Source of the DNA: Actinomycetota bacterium
GTDB lineage: Bacteria > Actinomycetota > Actinomycetes > Propionibacteriales > Propionibacteriaceae
Assembly (NCBI GenBank): GCA_020161015.1
Contig: JAIUOT010000014.1
Coordinates: forward strand, 124,001-188,000
Direction of reading: 5' to 3'
DNA: 64,000 nt
A program made the position numbers and the translations under genes. The notes under the pieces were generated by a model that worked only from the letters and a program-made list of their open reading frames with translations, searched no databases and was not told the DNA's origin. Below, in pieces: positions 62,730 to 64,000 of the stretch. Every line of letters starts with the position of its first letter. Within the stretch, counting starts at the first letter, position 1.

Positions 62730-63212
62730 TCACCGCGTCAGGCGCAGCGCGCGTCCGATCCGCTTCAGCCCGGTGTTGTCCGCCGCGTGCTCGAGGTAGC
62801 CGCCCCTGGCCAGCCCCGCGTTGCGCTCGAACCAGTTGCGCGACCACGCGTCCCCGGTGCGCAGCCACGACCAGCCGGACGCCACCGCATAGCAGGGAAG
62901 GAACGGCAGCCCGAGGAACCACGCGTACTGCGAACTGTGCCGCGCCTCGTGGTCGAAGGTGCCCGGGTGCACGAGCTCCACGCCGGCGAGCAGCCCGCGC
63001 GGCACCAGGATCACATTGCCCACCGTGAAGGCGCCGGCCCGCGGCAACGGCAGCCGGTAGTTCTCCCCGACTACGGTCGCCTGGTTCCCCCAGCGCAGCC
63101 GCGCGCGTCCGGCGAGGGCGACCAGCAGGCCCAGCACGGTGGACAGGTTGAGCAGGTTCCAGCCCGCCCGCACCCAGTGCAGGGGCGTGGTGGCGGGGAC
63201 GGTGGCCGGCAT
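62730..63212 (-). CDS. HExxH-motif protein of unknown function
   Basis: 160 residues from ATG 63212. A hydrophobic N-terminal segment (NLLNLSTVLGLLVALAG) precedes a domain with a zinc-protease-like motif HEARH in TFDHEARHSSQYAWFLG. It ends with RNWFERNAGLARGGYLEHAADN, whose Glu residues might be a third ligand. The layout suggests a small membrane-associated metallopeptidase-like protein. I know of no characterised member, so catalysis is unproven. It is convergent with the DUF3263 gene, with 4 nt between stops. Confidence 0.6.
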   Translation of the reverse strand: MPATVPATTPLHWVRAGWNLLNLSTVLGLLVALAGRARLRWGNQATVVGENYRLPLPRAGAFTVGNVILVPRGLLAGVELVHPGTFDHEARHSSQYAWFLGLPFLPCYAVASGWSWLRTGDAWSRNWFERNAGLARGGYLEHAADNTGLKRIGRALRLTR

Positions 63213-63366
63213 GGCCCCATTGTCGCCGCAGCGCGCGGTGGCGCGCCGGTGCGAGCAGTACCACGCCCGTGGAGGTATCACGGGGGCCGTAGGCCGAGAA
63301 CCGTCCGGCGACGCCGTCCCCCTGCGGCGGCCCAAGCCCTAGGCTGGGCGCCCGAGGGAGGGTGCG

Positions 63367-64000
63367 ATGGACGCGGAGCGGCTCGGCCACGTGCTCGTCG
63401 TCGACGACGAACCTGTCCTGGCGGGCGTGGTGGCGTCCTACCTCGACCGGGCGGGCTTCGACGCGACCATCACCGGTGACGGGCTGGAGGCGGTCGACCT
63501 GGCCCGGCGGATCGACCCGACGGTGGTGATCCTCGACCTCGGGCTGCCGGGCCTGGACGGTGTGGAGGTGTGCCGGCGGATCCGTACCTTCAGCGACTGC
63601 TACATCATCATGCTCACCGCCCGCACCGACGAGGTCGACGTGCTGATCGGACTGTCGGTCGGCGCAGACGACTACGTCACCAAACCGTTCAGTGCCCGCG
63701 AGCTCGTCGCCCGCGTGCAGGCCATGCTGCGCCGTCCGCGCGCCCGTGGGGCAGAGGCCGACCCGGCCCGGCGCTTCGGGGAACTGACCGTCGACGTCGC
63801 CGCGCGCGAGGCGAGCCTCGCCGGTCGGCTGGTCGACCTCACGCCCACCGAGTTCGACCTGCTGGCCGTGCTCACCGAGCGGCCGCGGCTGGCGTTCAGC
63901 CGGCGTCGCCTGATCGAGACGATCTGGGGTGGTGACGCGGAGGCCGGCGACCAGCACCTGGTGGACGTCCACGTGGCCAACCTGCGACGCAAGCTGGGCG
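63367..64000 (+). CDS. OmpR-family response regulator (partial, cut by window end)
   Basis: The first 211 residues are present. The receiver domain has Asp57 in VILDLGLPGLDG and Lys106 in TKPFSAREL. The winged helix (LTPTEFDLLAVLTERPRLAFSRRRLIETIWG, then HLVDVHVANLRRKLG) is cut just before its end. A sensor kinase gene is expected immediately downstream, outside the window. ATG 63367 follows GAGGGAGG, and a TAGGCT box lies about 25 nt upstream. It is a second OmpR-type regulator, distinct from RegX3. Confidence 0.88.
   Translation, partial: MDAERLGHVLVVDDEPVLAGVVASYLDRAGFDATITGDGLEAVDLARRIDPTVVILDLGLPGLDGVEVCRRIRTFSDCYIIMLTARTDEVDVLIGLSVGADDYVTKPFSARELVARVQAMLRRPRARGAEADPARRFGELTVDVAAREASLAGRLVDLTPTEFDLLAVLTERPRLAFSRRRLIETIWGGDAEAGDQHLVDVHVANLRRKLG

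Overview
The window is GC-rich chromosomal DNA from an actinobacterium. A complete methylmalonyl-CoA:pyruvate transcarboxylase operon (5S, 12S, a small protein and the 1.3S biotin carrier, 14.3-18.0 kb) points to a propionic-acid bacterium (Propionibacteriaceae). GTG starts, 4-base start/stop overlaps and many TANNNT boxes 6-8 nt before the start codon (probable leaderless mRNAs) also fit this group. No phage, insertion sequence, CRISPR array or rRNA was seen. The only RNA gene is one tRNA-Thr.

0-14 kb: housekeeping and conserved-hypothetical genes: a DUF4184 fragment, an AbiEi/DUF559-like protein, a nitrobindin-like protein with YgfZ, a YceH-methyltransferase fusion, TypA/BipA, an amino-acid permease, a membrane protein/hydrolase pair, an orphan GTPase and a secreted leucine-rich-repeat protein. 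14-18 kb: the transcarboxylase operon of the Wood-Werkman propionate cycle. 18-24 kb: two oxidoreductases, gpmA, phoU, senX3-regX3 with a PHO-box-like repeat, and prs.

24.5-28.4 kb is a fructose PTS operon (fruR-fruK-fruA). It is followed by carD and a HAD phosphatase. From 29.9 to 41.7 kb lies an accessory catabolic cluster: a glucitol-type PTS (srlA, srlE, srlB, gutM) with a Rossmann/SAF oxidoreductase instead of SrlD, two SorC-family regulators, a divergent operon with YjbQ, a class II aldolase and an archaeal-type triosephosphate-isomerase homologue, and a 2-oxoacid (pyruvate/acetoin-type) dehydrogenase E1a-E1b-E2 operon without E3. The three transcription units share an operator-like element TGCAY-N4-RTGCA. 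This looks like one regulon for an unidentified polyol, and it separates carD from ispD-ispF, which are normally neighbours in actinobacteria.

41.8-64 kb: ispD-ispF, a zinc metallopeptidase, a DGPF protein with an ECF42-type sigma factor whose C-terminal extension is broken by a one-base frameshift, DUF2207, Gfo/Idh/MocA, pirin, a perfect 50-bp palindrome, a long-form glyA, a DJ-1/PfpI protein, a secreted S55-type peptidase, rlmB, cysS, a DUF4032 kinase-like protein, an MsiK-type ABC ATPase, a DedA protein, tRNA-Thr, a P-loop kinase, manA, DUF3263, a HExxH protein and a truncated OmpR-type response regulator at the window edge. No gene-free stretch exceeds about 220 bases.
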